In this document: piece by piece, positions 44,055-54,649 of the stretch | Layout: every line of letters begins with the position of its first letter | Numbering within the stretch: the stretch's first letter is position 1 | Assembly: GCA_040218145.1 (NCBI GenBank) | Contig: JAVJQK010000033.1 | Span: forward strand, 369,117-433,116 | Reading direction: 5' to 3' | Length of the DNA stretch: 64,000 nt | Origin: Sandaracinaceae bacterium | Lineage (GTDB): Bacteria > Myxococcota_A > Polyangia > Polyangiales > Sandaracinaceae | The notes under the pieces: generated by a model | Seen by the model: the letters and a program-made list of their open reading frames with translations, nothing else | What the model was told of the DNA's origin: nothing | Database searches by the model: none | Made by a program: the position numbers and the translations under genes

Positions 44055-44792
44055 TCAGGGAGACGCGCGGCGGACGGTGAATTCGACCTCGCGCAGCTCG
44101 ATGCCGAGGCCGTCGCCGGGCCCGAGGTTCTCCACCGAGATCTTCAGCTGGCGCGCACGCTCGACGCGGATCCGACCTCGCCCGTCGGCGCGCGTCGCGA
44201 CGACGGTCTCCCCCTCGAGGTACACGCCGTCGGGACGCTCGAGCGTGGGCATGACGGGTGTCCCGTCCACACCCAGCGTCAGGCGCTCCTCGATGCGGCG
44301 CGCCTCGTCGAGCGAGAGCCACTCGAACACGAACGCCACATCCTCGACCTCGGAGCCGAAGTCCAGCGAGAGGGTGACCGAGCCGCCCACGGGGGCCCCG
44401 AGCCAGATGACCGACGCTCCCCCACCATCGGACTCGAGCGCCGCCTCCGCGCGGTGCCCCGGGCCTCCCTCCACCATCGTGGAGATCCGCGTGCAGCCGG
44501 TGTCGTAGAAGTCCGGCACCGGCGCCCCGAGCGGCTCGCGCTCGAGGGGGAGCGTCTCGCGCCGGGGCACCTCGCACGGCGCGCCCGCGTCGACGGCGCC
44601 GTCGGCGGCCGGGCCCGCGTCCTCCGGCGCGGCGCCGTCACCGCGGCCAGCGTCGCGCGCTCCTCCGTCGCGCACGGGCGGGCCCGCGTCTTCCCCTGCG
44701 GCGTCGAGCACGACCGCGGGCGACACGTCGAGCACGAGGCCGCACCCCGCACAGACCGACATCGCCACGAGCAGCGCGACGCGTACGAACAT
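44055..44792 (-). CDS. Hypothetical lipoprotein with D/A-rich linker
   Basis: Start ATG 44792 (MFVRVALLVAMSVCAGC, lipobox). A DAG/DGG-rich linker of about 60 residues (GPPVRDGGARDAGRGDGA) precedes a beta-rich domain: VPDFYDTGCTRISTMVEGG, SVTLSLDFGSEVEDVAFVFEW, and a C-terminal strand set LKISVENLGPGDGLGIELREVEF. It looks like a jelly-roll or carbohydrate-binding-like module but I cannot name it. Surface-exposed by its lipobox. Confidence 0.65.
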   Translation of the reverse strand: MFVRVALLVAMSVCAGCGLVLDVSPAVVLDAAGEDAGPPVRDGGARDAGRGDGAAPEDAGPAADGAVDAGAPCEVPRRETLPLEREPLGAPVPDFYDTGCTRISTMVEGGPGHRAEAALESDGGGASVIWLGAPVGGSVTLSLDFGSEVEDVAFVFEWLSLDEARRIEERLTLGVDGTPVMPTLERPDGVYLEGETVVATRADGRGRIRVERARQLKISVENLGPGDGLGIELREVEFTVRRASP

Positions 44793-44877
44793 CACCGAAG
44801 CCAGGCTGCGCAACGAGGGGCCAGCATACACCAGCCGTGCGGTAGACTCGCCTTCCGAACGAGAGGGGGGACGACCG

Positions 44878-45285
44878 ATGGCTCAGGGAAAAGGCACCGC
44901 GAAGTCGCCGTGGACGTTGAAGACGCCGCCCGGCAAGTCCGAGTACCAGGCGTGGCGCGAGGAGGACGCCGAGCCTCCGGCGCTCGTCGTGCAAGTGGGC
45001 AAGACCCAGCTCCGCTACCACCTGCGCTGCGTCGACGATCTGCACGCGTGGCTGAAGGCGCAGGACGACTGGGTGCTGCTCGGCAACGCCGACGAAGGCA
45101 AGCCGGTCAAGGACGGCAGCGTCGAGGCGTGGGGGCGCAGCGAGGACAACCCCGTCGGCGGCTGGTACGGGTTGAAGAAGGGCCTGCGCGGCCGGTTCGC
45201 CAACTACGTCCCGCCCGTGCTCGAGCACCTCGGCCTCGCGGAGGTCGAGCACGCGGCGCGCAACAATCGGATGCGCGCCAAGTGA
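44878..45285 (+). CDS. Conserved-looking small cytoplasmic protein, unknown
   Basis: 135 residues with a strong purine ribosome site before the ATG. Reads MAQGKGTAKSPWTLKTPPGK then SEYQAWREEDAEPPALVVQV, later DDLHAWLKAQDDWVLLGNADEGK and AWGRSEDNPVGGWYGLKKGLRGRFANYVPPVLEHLGLAEVEH. The Trp/Gly-rich core and even composition suggest a compact conserved domain of the DUF kind. No catalytic motif seen. The stop overlaps the GTG start of the next gene. Confidence 0.7.
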   Translation: MAQGKGTAKSPWTLKTPPGKSEYQAWREEDAEPPALVVQVGKTQLRYHLRCVDDLHAWLKAQDDWVLLGNADEGKPVKDGSVEAWGRSEDNPVGGWYGLKKGLRGRFANYVPPVLEHLGLAEVEHAARNNRMRAK

Positions 45286-46079
45286 CGGCTCGCCTGCTGC
45301 TGGTGGCGGCGCTGATGGCCTTCGGATGCGACGAGCCCGAGGTGACCGAGGCGCCAGGCCCGCCCCCCGGATCCGAGACGGAGACCGAGCCCGAGCCGGA
45401 GCTGCCCGCGCCCGATCCCGACGAGGCGTGCGCCCGCGTGATCGTCGTCGCCTGGCAAGGGGCGCTCGCCGCGGGGGACGACGTCACCCGGAGCGAGGCG
45501 GACGCGCGCGCCCGCGCCGACGCCCTGCGCGCCCGCATCGAGGGCGGCGCGACCTTCGCCGACGTCGCGCGCGCGGAGAGCGACGCGAGCGCGACCGGCC
45601 CGCGCGGCGGCCTGATGGGCACCTACACCCGGGAGGACTGGCCGCCGGTGCACGCGCCCATCCAGGACGCGATCTTCGCGCTGCGTGACGGAGAGCTGAG
45701 CGAGCCCATCCGCGCGCCCTACGGCTGGGTGATCGCCGAGCGCTGCGAAGTGGAGAAGGTCCACACCCGTCACATCCTGGTCCGCTTCCAGGGCGCGCGA
45801 AACGCCGACGACGTCACGCGCAGCCGAGACGAAGCGCGTGCGCTGGCGACCGATCTGCGCGCCCAGGCGACGGCCGACGGCGCCGACTTCGCCGCCCTCG
45901 CGCGCGAGCACAGCGAAGACGGCAGCGCACAGAGCGGCGGCGACGTCGGGGAGCTCGGCCGAGGTCGGCTCGCGCCCGCCTACGAGGAGGCCGCCTTCGC
46001 GCTGCGCCCCGGAGAGGTCAGCGACGTCGTCGAGACCGAGTTCGGCTTCCACGTCATCCAGCGCATGCCGGACGAATGA
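45282..46079 (+). CDS. Lipoprotein with two parvulin-type peptidyl-prolyl isomerase domains
   Basis: GTG start overlapping the upstream stop; MTARLLLVAALMAFGC has a lipobox. Two tandem parvulin-like domains follow. The second is canonical: HTRHILVRFQGARNADDVTRS, FAALAREHSEDGSAQSGGDVGELGRGRLAPAYEEAAFAL and VSDVVETEFGFHVIQR. The first (VIVVAWQGALAAGDDVTRS ... GPRGGLMGTYTREDWPPVHAPIQDAIFAL ... PIRAPYGWVIAERCE) lacks the HILV strand (VIVVAW instead) and is probably less active. A periplasmic protein-folding or maturation factor. Confidence 0.85.
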   Translation: MTARLLLVAALMAFGCDEPEVTEAPGPPPGSETETEPEPELPAPDPDEACARVIVVAWQGALAAGDDVTRSEADARARADALRARIEGGATFADVARAESDASATGPRGGLMGTYTREDWPPVHAPIQDAIFALRDGELSEPIRAPYGWVIAERCEVEKVHTRHILVRFQGARNADDVTRSRDEARALATDLRAQATADGADFAALAREHSEDGSAQSGGDVGELGRGRLAPAYEEAAFALRPGEVSDVVETEFGFHVIQRMPDE

Positions 46080-46156
46080 CTCGCCCCTGACGGATTCGCG
46101 CGAGGAGGGCCACTCAGCCCACGTCGCGCCCTCCTTCCCGCCCGAAAGGCCCTGCC

Positions 46157-49159
<3,003 letters not shown>

Positions 49160-49194
49160 CAAGGAACGCGGGAGCGGTAATTTCCGCGACCCAT

Positions 49195-49267
49195 TCCGGA
49201 TTAGCTCAGTTGGTAGAGCGATCGGCTGTTAACCGATTTGTCGCTGGTTCGAGTCCAGCATCCGGAG
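49195..49267 (+). tRNA. tRNA-Asn (anticodon GTT)
   Basis: Full cloverleaf: acceptor tccggat/atccgga, D arm gctc-agttggta-gagc, anticodon arm atcgg-ctgttaa-ccgat with GTT at the centre, variable loop ttgtc, T arm gctgg-ttcgagt-ccagc, discriminator G. CCA is not encoded. It marks the left edge of the accessory island. Confidence 0.97.
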
Positions 49268-49527
49268 CTTTCCTTGACCCGAGGCCAACCGCTCGGGCCC
49301 ATCGGTGAACAGGCCGCGCGTCGCGCTCGCCGCGACGATTCGCGCCTGTGTCGGCGGGACGCGGGCTCTCGCCAGACTCCGCGGGCCGCTCGGACGGAGA
49401 CTCCGCGGAGTCTCGACGGGGCGGTCTTGGGGCGGTCTGGGCTCAGACTTGTCCAGACTCAGACGGACCTGGTTAACTGGGTCGCCCTCATCTCGGTGCG
49501 AGCCGCGCGCGAGCGCTGTTAACCGAT
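49225..49527 (+). repeat. 13-bp direct repeat of the tRNA-Asn anticodon arm
   Basis: gctgttaaccgat occurs in the tRNA anticodon arm (49225-49237) and again at 49515-49527, in the same orientation. In the second copy it is preceded by gagcg, as the tRNA arm is, but with 5 nt missing. Anticodon-loop segments are common crossover cores for tyrosine-recombinase elements, so this may be an attachment-site scar. Confidence 0.55.
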
Positions 49528-49626
49528 CGGGCATGCTTTCACCCCGTCGGAATCGCTCGGGAAATTCCGGTGCGAGATGCGCGGTCGCGTTCAGGCGCCA
49601 CGAGGATCGTTCGCGGTGACGTGCTG
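49268..49626. other. 359-nt non-coding stretch between tRNA-Asn and island genes
   Basis: No supported gene. Contains the second anticodon-arm repeat and a purine/pyrimidine-rich segment with several actccgcg/gagtctcg-type short inverted pieces (about 49378-49440). No integrase or recombinase remnant could be read in any frame. I see no terminator with a T run for the tRNA. Confidence 0.45.
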
Positions 49627-51675
49627 TCACGAGGCTCCGTGGCTCGGATCGCTTCCGGGAGCGCGGTGCGTACAGCCGTCACAGTGAAACCTGCGGAAGG
49701 TGGTCAGCACTGCCTCCCAGTCCCTCGTCCCGATCCCGGACCGGCGGTCGAGGAGGTTGCAGACTGCGATCTGTTCCGGCGCCTGGAGCCACAGCGTGCG
49801 ACGGGTCTCGAGGTGGGCCCCATCCTCGCGAAGCTCGAGGTGCCGGCACCAATCGCGTTGCAGTCGGGCGAGGGCTCGCTGGCACTCGATCCCGTCGCGG
49901 ACGACGGAGAGCCGATCCTCCGGCAGACGCATCATCTCGAGGGTGTCCCGGGCGTAGCGGTCGAGATCCTGAACGGACATCTCCGCGATGAACACGCCGA
50001 CGCCCTCCGCACCCATGCGTCGCACGTCCTCTTGGATCCGCTCCGTGAGGCTGGATGCGATCGCTTTGTCGGCGATGCGAACGACATCAGCGTAGCGGAG
50101 CGTTGCCGCCGTCTCTCGTACAGCCGATGCGATCTCGACGGCGCCAACCCGATCGCCGACGAGATCGGCGACGTCACTCTCGACGAGACGAGACCTCAGC
50201 TCGAGCTCCGGCAGATCGAATCGTCGCGCGAGCGCCTGGGTCTCCTGCAGGCGCGCCGGAAGCTCGGGGGGCACCGCCGGGGGCGGAACGCCGAGGTGAA
50301 GGGCCGCGAGCCTGACCTGGGAAAGGAAGAACGTGTCGGCGATGTCCCGCGCATGCACTGCTTGGCAGTACAGGGGAGCGTTGCCGGAGGATCGGATGTC
50401 CGCGATCAGACGCCCCAGCTCTTCCTGCCACTCGCCGAGGTTCGCGAACTGCTGGGCGATGACTTCCTGCGGGCTCGCGTCGTAGGCGTGCCGCCAGAGC
50501 TCGGGCTCCTGGGAGTTCACGAGGGCGTGCAGCAAGGCCACCGCCCGTTCGTGTGACCGGAACGTCAACGTGAAGAGCCTGGTCTGCTGGCGCAGCGCCT
50601 CGGGAGCGGACTCCATCGATTGGATTCGCAGCAGCAGCTCCTCGAGCCGAGCTTGGATTCGCTCCATGTCATCGGGGCTCGCGCCAACCCGCTGACCCCA
50701 GAGCTGAGCTACGTCGTACTGCAGGGCGAGGAGCTCGGGTGCAGCCACGCGCCATGCATCGCATCGCTCCCGGTGGAGCTCCGGAGAGATGGCGCCGGTG
50801 GCCAAGTCGACCGCGTTTCGGAGAAACGTCAGGAAGTGCCGGTCGTCCTCGTCCAGCTCGTCGCGCCGCAGCGCGGCGTCGCGGAGGCTCGCGTCGGCGG
50901 CCAGGTACCGCTCGCTGGAGAACTCCGCGTAGCCCTTGACCAACGAGAGCTTCGAGGACGACCGAACGTCGCGCCCAGGAAGCAAGGACAGGAGCTCGAG
51001 TACCCTCGCGGCGAACCCCCAGGACACGAGCGCCACGCCACCGTCACGAAGGAGCGGGCCCGCCTCCTGATGGGTCCGGACCTCGCCCGGGAGCCCGCCC
51101 ACGACGTCGAACTCGAGCCTCCGCGGGTGACCCGGCGTCGCGGCCGCCACGGCATCGCGGAGACGCCGCGCTCGTTGGGCCTCGCCGACGATGCGAGTCG
51201 CGATCTCATCGAGGGCACCCTCATCGAGCCTGCGCTCGAATCGGATGGTGACCGTATCGGCCTCGGCCGCCGGCTGTGCCGCGTGCCGCTGCTGCTCGTC
51301 CTGAGCGAAGGCGAAGAGGAACTCCTCGGCCTCCGGGCGGTACAAGATGTACAGGGGACAGGGCCCGTTCAGCAGGTAGTTGAGGTTCTCGACCGTGACG
51401 CCCGACACCGAGAACGACCCATCGGAGTTCGGCGCGAGACCGGATCGTCCCTTGAGCTGCACCTGCGAACGACAGTTCGTCGCGCGGGACCCGGCGAGCA
51501 CCTCGATGGAGAGGTCGACACCGTAGTCCTCTTCGCGCTCGTCGCGGACCACGAAGCGGTCGGTTGGGAGGCGAACCTTGAGCTTGTTCAAGCTCTCCCG
51601 TTGCAGCGCGGAGGCCGCGTCGGCGGTCGGGAGACGACCCAAGACAAGTTCCTTCTTCGTTGCCGGGTCGCTCAT
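49627..51675 (-). CDS. DUF4365-like N-terminal domain protein with long helical repeat region
   Basis: Start ATG 51675 (MSDPATKKELVLGRLPTADA). Residues about 10-170 match the DUF4365 pattern seen in many defence-associated proteins: LNKLKVRLPTDRFVVRDEREEDYGVDLSIEVL, CRSQVQLKGRSG, and LNYLLNGPCPLYILYRPEAEEFLF. The DYGVD...QLKG pair is reminiscent of a PD-(D/E)xK nuclease core. The remaining 500 residues are helical, TPR/HEAT-like. The C-terminus has paired Cys/His residues (FRRFHCDGCTHRAPG). Last gene of the ubiquitin-like operon, overlapping the DUF6527-like gene by ATGA. Confidence 0.7.
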   Translation of the reverse strand: MSDPATKKELVLGRLPTADAASALQRESLNKLKVRLPTDRFVVRDEREEDYGVDLSIEVLAGSRATNCRSQVQLKGRSGLAPNSDGSFSVSGVTVENLNYLLNGPCPLYILYRPEAEEFLFAFAQDEQQRHAAQPAAEADTVTIRFERRLDEGALDEIATRIVGEAQRARRLRDAVAAATPGHPRRLEFDVVGGLPGEVRTHQEAGPLLRDGGVALVSWGFAARVLELLSLLPGRDVRSSSKLSLVKGYAEFSSERYLAADASLRDAALRRDELDEDDRHFLTFLRNAVDLATGAISPELHRERCDAWRVAAPELLALQYDVAQLWGQRVGASPDDMERIQARLEELLLRIQSMESAPEALRQQTRLFTLTFRSHERAVALLHALVNSQEPELWRHAYDASPQEVIAQQFANLGEWQEELGRLIADIRSSGNAPLYCQAVHARDIADTFFLSQVRLAALHLGVPPPAVPPELPARLQETQALARRFDLPELELRSRLVESDVADLVGDRVGAVEIASAVRETAATLRYADVVRIADKAIASSLTERIQEDVRRMGAEGVGVFIAEMSVQDLDRYARDTLEMMRLPEDRLSVVRDGIECQRALARLQRDWCRHLELREDGAHLETRRTLWLQAPEQIAVCNLLDRRSGIGTRDWEAVLTTFRRFHCDGCTHRAPGSDPSHGAS

Positions 51676-52124
51676 GCTTGACCGTCGCCCCTTCCTCGGT
51701 CTGCTGCGTCGAAGCGAGCACGGCACCATATGACCTGGCCGCGACGGACGAAGAAGTGGCTGCGGCAGCCCGCCGTGCGCCAAACCGACGGATGGAGCGT
51801 GGGCCCTTCGGGGTCTTCGCTGAGCCGCCATCGTGGGGAGTCGTCGGGCAACAAGTTCAGGGCGATCGTCGCCGAGCATCCGCACGGGCACAACATCAGG
51901 ACGTGCCAGATGTGTTGCCCCTCACCGATCGCGTACAGCCTCCTTGCAGCGAGCTCTTCGGGCTCCTCGGACGCATGCACGACCCGATAGGGCTGGAGCG
52001 GGGGGGGAAGCTCGGGTCGTGGTGCTTCTTCAGCCTCGCGACGCTCACCAGCTGTGTCCGCGCGGAGCCAGCGCGACCGTAGCCACCCTAGGAACCGTTG
52101 CCAGAGTCTCCAGAGCCAGCGCAT
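51672..52124 (-). CDS. DUF6527-like metal-binding protein
   Basis: 150 residues. A Trp-rich basic N-terminus (MRWLWRLWQRFLGWLRSRWL) precedes a compact domain: HIWHVLMLCPCGCSATIALNLLPDDSPRW, LHPSVWRTAGCRSHFFVRRGQVIWC. The CPCGC, GCRSHF and final WC residues look like a zinc site. This is the pattern I associate with the DUF6527 family, which is often found next to bacterial ubiquitin-like genes. Molecular function is not known to me. Five nt after the JAB-E1 stop and overlapping the DUF4365-like start. Confidence 0.7.
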   Translation of the reverse strand: MRWLWRLWQRFLGWLRSRWLRADTAGERREAEEAPRPELPPPLQPYRVVHASEEPEELAARRLYAIGEGQHIWHVLMLCPCGCSATIALNLLPDDSPRWRLSEDPEGPTLHPSVWRTAGCRSHFFVRRGQVIWCRARFDAADRGRGDGQA

Positions 52125-52129
52125 GCCGC

Positions 52130-53524
52130 TTACCCCCTGCCGGAGAGATGGCTCATGTCGAGCGGCGGCTCCACGTCACCGCGCCCCAGGGCTCGTCTGA
52201 GAGGCCGCTCGTCTCCCTCGGGCTCGAGGTCGAGGTCCATCCCGACGACGTTCAGGCGCACGGACGCTGCGCGGTCGTTGGGTTCGAGACGAAACGGATG
52301 CAGCCGTGCGAGGAGCTCGTTGACCACGAGCGATGCCGCAAGAGCGTTGATGCTCACCACCGCCGGACTGTCGACCTCCACGCCCTCGATGTACTTCTCG
52401 GAGCGCAGGGCGCGGTAGCGATCCGGATCCGCCCGCGCCATGGCTTCAGCCTCTGCTCGCTGCTGGCGAACTACACCGCGACCGAGCAGGGTCGATCGTC
52501 CGGGCTGCACGTAGTGACTGGCGACAGCCACGTCCTCGACGCCGCCCGCGCCGTCCCCCCGAAGTCCCACGCCGCAATCGAAGTAGGGCTGCACGTAGAA
52601 GGAGGCCAGGCGATTCAGAGCGAGGCGACCGGCGTGGCTGTCCATGCAGCCGAAGACCACGTCACATCCGCCGAGGGCTTGGACTGCTTCGCGGGAGGCC
52701 AGCTCGAACGGCACGGGCAGTACCCGGGTGCCAAGCCCCATCCGAGCGACCTGCGCGCCAAGCACGTCGACCTTCAGCTTGTTGAGCGCGGCATCAACTG
52801 ACGTGGCGCCGACGATGCGGTTCAGGTTCCGATACTCCACACGGTCGGGGTCCACGAGCACGAGCTCGCGAACCCCAAGTCGGGCCAGCATCTCGATGAC
52901 GAAGCTCCCCGTCCCGGAGCAGCCGACGACGCCCACGGACAGCCGGCGTAGGACGTTGGTGGTTCGCTCGCCGAAGAGCTGAGCATGGCGCTCCGCGTGT
53001 GCAGGGATCATCCCTTCGAAGCGCTGCGCATGGAGCTCGATGTCGTCGTCCGCCAGGAGGATCCGATCCAAGGGCTCGAAGCCTCCCTCGGAGTCGATCG
53101 TCCTGCCGAACATGAATCCGTCCGCGGTTATCACGATGCTCGCGTGGGGCCCCTCGTCGTCGATCCAACCGTAGACGGACTCGAAGAGATCCCGATCCGA
53201 CCGGTCGTCGAGCTCTGAGAAGCGAGCACAGCCCCGTGGGTGGCTGTGGAACTTGACCACGCCCAGCCCCGATGAGGCAGCACGGCTGAGCGCACCCTCG
53301 AGAGCATCGGTGCTCCAGGTGACACGATCGCGTTCGCGAACCCGGCAGTCCGCGTGCGGAATGGGCAAGACCTCCTGGACGAGCAGTACATCGGCCTCTC
53401 GCCCGCGATGTCGTCCGCAGAGAGCGAACGCCACCGCCTCCCGGTCGTCGCCTGGGAAGAGGTGCGACCGGAGCTCGGCCATATGCAAGCCGGCGATCCT
53501 GAGTCGCGTACGCCGGGTCGTCAT
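52130..53524 (-). CDS. JAB peptidase-E1 (ThiF) fusion of a ubiquitin-like system
   Basis: 464 residues from ATG 53524. N-terminal JAMM/JAB isopeptidase: Glu29 region (DDREAVAFALCG), VVKFHSHPRGCARFSELD with His93, His95, Ser103 and Asp106 in the HxH-x7-S-x2-D pattern. C-terminal E1-like adenylation domain: SVGVVGCSGTGSFVIEMLARLG (GxGxxG loop), LVLVDPDRVEYRNLNRIVGA, KLKVD, FGCMDSHAGRLALN, then Cys317 in PYFDCGVGLRG. It should adenylate the tail of the ubiquitin-like protein and also remove it. Coupled to the E2-like gene by an ATGA overlap. Confidence 0.92.
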   Translation of the reverse strand: MTTRRTRLRIAGLHMAELRSHLFPGDDREAVAFALCGRHRGREADVLLVQEVLPIPHADCRVRERDRVTWSTDALEGALSRAASSGLGVVKFHSHPRGCARFSELDDRSDRDLFESVYGWIDDEGPHASIVITADGFMFGRTIDSEGGFEPLDRILLADDDIELHAQRFEGMIPAHAERHAQLFGERTTNVLRRLSVGVVGCSGTGSFVIEMLARLGVRELVLVDPDRVEYRNLNRIVGATSVDAALNKLKVDVLGAQVARMGLGTRVLPVPFELASREAVQALGGCDVVFGCMDSHAGRLALNRLASFYVQPYFDCGVGLRGDGAGGVEDVAVASHYVQPGRSTLLGRGVVRQQRAEAEAMARADPDRYRALRSEKYIEGVEVDSPAVVSINALAASLVVNELLARLHPFRLEPNDRAASVRLNVVGMDLDLEPEGDERPLRRALGRGDVEPPLDMSHLSGRG

Positions 53525-53919
53525 TTCAGGAGCTCTCGCTCGAGCCAGTCGTCCACGAGTGCCAGGTGACTCGAGATGTCGTCTTCGCCGGGCCGCCAGG
53601 GCGCTTGCTTCGTTCGGTGCCGCGACCATCGCTGAAAGGTCCGGCCATCGAGGTTGTGGGTCGCCAGAGCTCCGATGGCCTTCCCGTCCTGACGCGCCAG
53701 GTGCGGATCGAAGTAGGCCATGTCGATCTGGCTGTCCGGATACCCGGCCGGGATGAGGAGAGCGACCGTCACCCGCTCCGCGGTGTAGCCGGCCGGGACG
53801 GGCCAGCTTGAGAGCAGCAGCCACCGCGAATCGCGAGGCTCGACGATGGTCTCCCAATCGATCCCGGTGGTGTCGAGGTACTTGACGTCGAACTCGGGGA
53901 GCGCGAACTGGCGCCGCAT
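53521..53919 (-). CDS. E2/UBC-like conjugation protein lacking any cysteine
   Basis: 132 residues. E2-fold pattern of the prokaryotic E2 'family E' kind: LDTTGIDWETIVEPRDSRWLLLSSWPVPAGY, VTVALLIPAGYPDSQIDMAYFDP (the PxGYPxxxPxxF-like core) and TFQRWSRHR...WRPGEDDISSHLALVDDWL. There is no Cys in the whole protein, so no thioester can form by the usual chemistry. The conserved-looking RWSRHR segment sits where the active-site loop is expected. It lies 1 nt after the ubiquitin-like gene and overlaps the JAB-E1 start. Confidence 0.82.
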   Translation of the reverse strand: MRRQFALPEFDVKYLDTTGIDWETIVEPRDSRWLLLSSWPVPAGYTAERVTVALLIPAGYPDSQIDMAYFDPHLARQDGKAIGALATHNLDGRTFQRWSRHRTKQAPWRPGEDDISSHLALVDDWLERELLK

Positions 53920-53920
53920 G

Positions 53921-54244
53921 TCAGCCCTCCGTCTGGTCGCGCTTGAGGGTCATGAAGCGCTCGACGCCGGGTGCTCGGAAGTCCACGGTCTCGTCCAGGC
54001 CGATCGTCTGAGCTGCTCCCCCGTGGAGCTTCAGTCTGAGCTTGTACTGCTCGGGGGGCACCTTGCCGGCGAGGGTGAGGATCTCCCGTCCCAGCATGCT
54101 GGAGACGTTGACGGTGTACGTGTTCCTGTCGATGCGGATGACGTAGCGCCGCGCACTGGGGGCGCGGCCCTCGCGCCCTTCCTGCGCGAAGGTTTCGATC
54201 ACGAGTTCCTCGACTTCGAACTCGTCCTCGTGGGGGGCGGACAT
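53921..54244 (-). CDS. Ubiquitin-like protein of the 'multiubiquitin' family, single domain
   Basis: 107 residues, aaagga ribosome site 9 nt before the ATG. After an acidic N-terminal extension comes one beta-grasp domain: RRYVIRIDRNTYTVNVSSM, LGREILTLAGKVPPEQYKLRL, then DETVDFRAPGVERFMTLKRD. This fits the Multi_ubiq family pattern (GREIL.LAGK.PPE.Y and D..PGVERF). Only one copy of the domain is present, although family members often carry several. The last residue is Gly (QTEG), so no processing is needed to expose it. First gene of the conjugation operon. Confidence 0.88.
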   Translation of the reverse strand: MSAPHEDEFEVEELVIETFAQEGREGRAPSARRYVIRIDRNTYTVNVSSMLGREILTLAGKVPPEQYKLRLKLHGGAAQTIGLDETVDFRAPGVERFMTLKRDQTEG

Positions 54245-54405
54245 GGCGTGTTTCCTTTCGTCTGGACGGAAGCCGGAGCTTCCCGATGATGAAGTGGTCC
54301 ATGGGTCAGGACGCGGCCTGCGCCGACCGACTGACGGAACCTCGTGAATCGCCTCTCCAAGCTAAGGCGTGGCCACCCCCAGGGATGTGGCGGTGCCCTC
54401 AAAGA

Positions 54406-54489
54406 GATGTGACCAGGGTCGGGGTCGTTCCCGCTTGGAATCCCGCGTGACGGAGCTGCGATGTGACCCCGCGGCCAGAAGACGTGACC
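54406..54489. promoter_or_regulatory. Array of three 9-bp GAYGTGACC sites, left copy
   Basis: gatgtgacc at 54406-54414 and 54460-54468 and gacgtgacc at 54481-54489, in direct orientation with start-to-start spacings of 54 and 21 bp. The last pair is joined by a 12-nt spacer ending gaa. It lies in the 405-nt divergent region between the ubiquitin-like gene (54244, minus) and the ATPase gene (54650, plus). A near copy (gatgtggcg) is at 54384. Orientation is away from the ubiquitin-like gene. Confidence 0.7.
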
Positions 54490-54649
54490 AGCGTGCCCGG
54501 ATCGGCTCCGAGACCTCTATGATCCGATCGGTTCCGCCGCTTGCCGTCGCAGGCCGCGTCTAGGGGTGCCGATGGATCTCAGCCCGCGCGCCCCGGCGTC
54601 GTCTCCGCGGTGGTCCCGCCGAGACTGCCATCACTACGCGAGGGATGCG

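Noticed and set aside
49515..49527. Second partial tRNA-Asn
   Set aside because: Only the anticodon-arm segment is repeated; no acceptor, D or T arm can be folded around it.
54359..54375. GG-N10-GC match to a sigma-54 promoter upstream of the ubiquitin-like gene (minus strand)
   Set aside because: The matching position upstream of the Ser/Thr kinase lacks it, other consensus positions differ, and the island regulator is not an NtrC-type activator.
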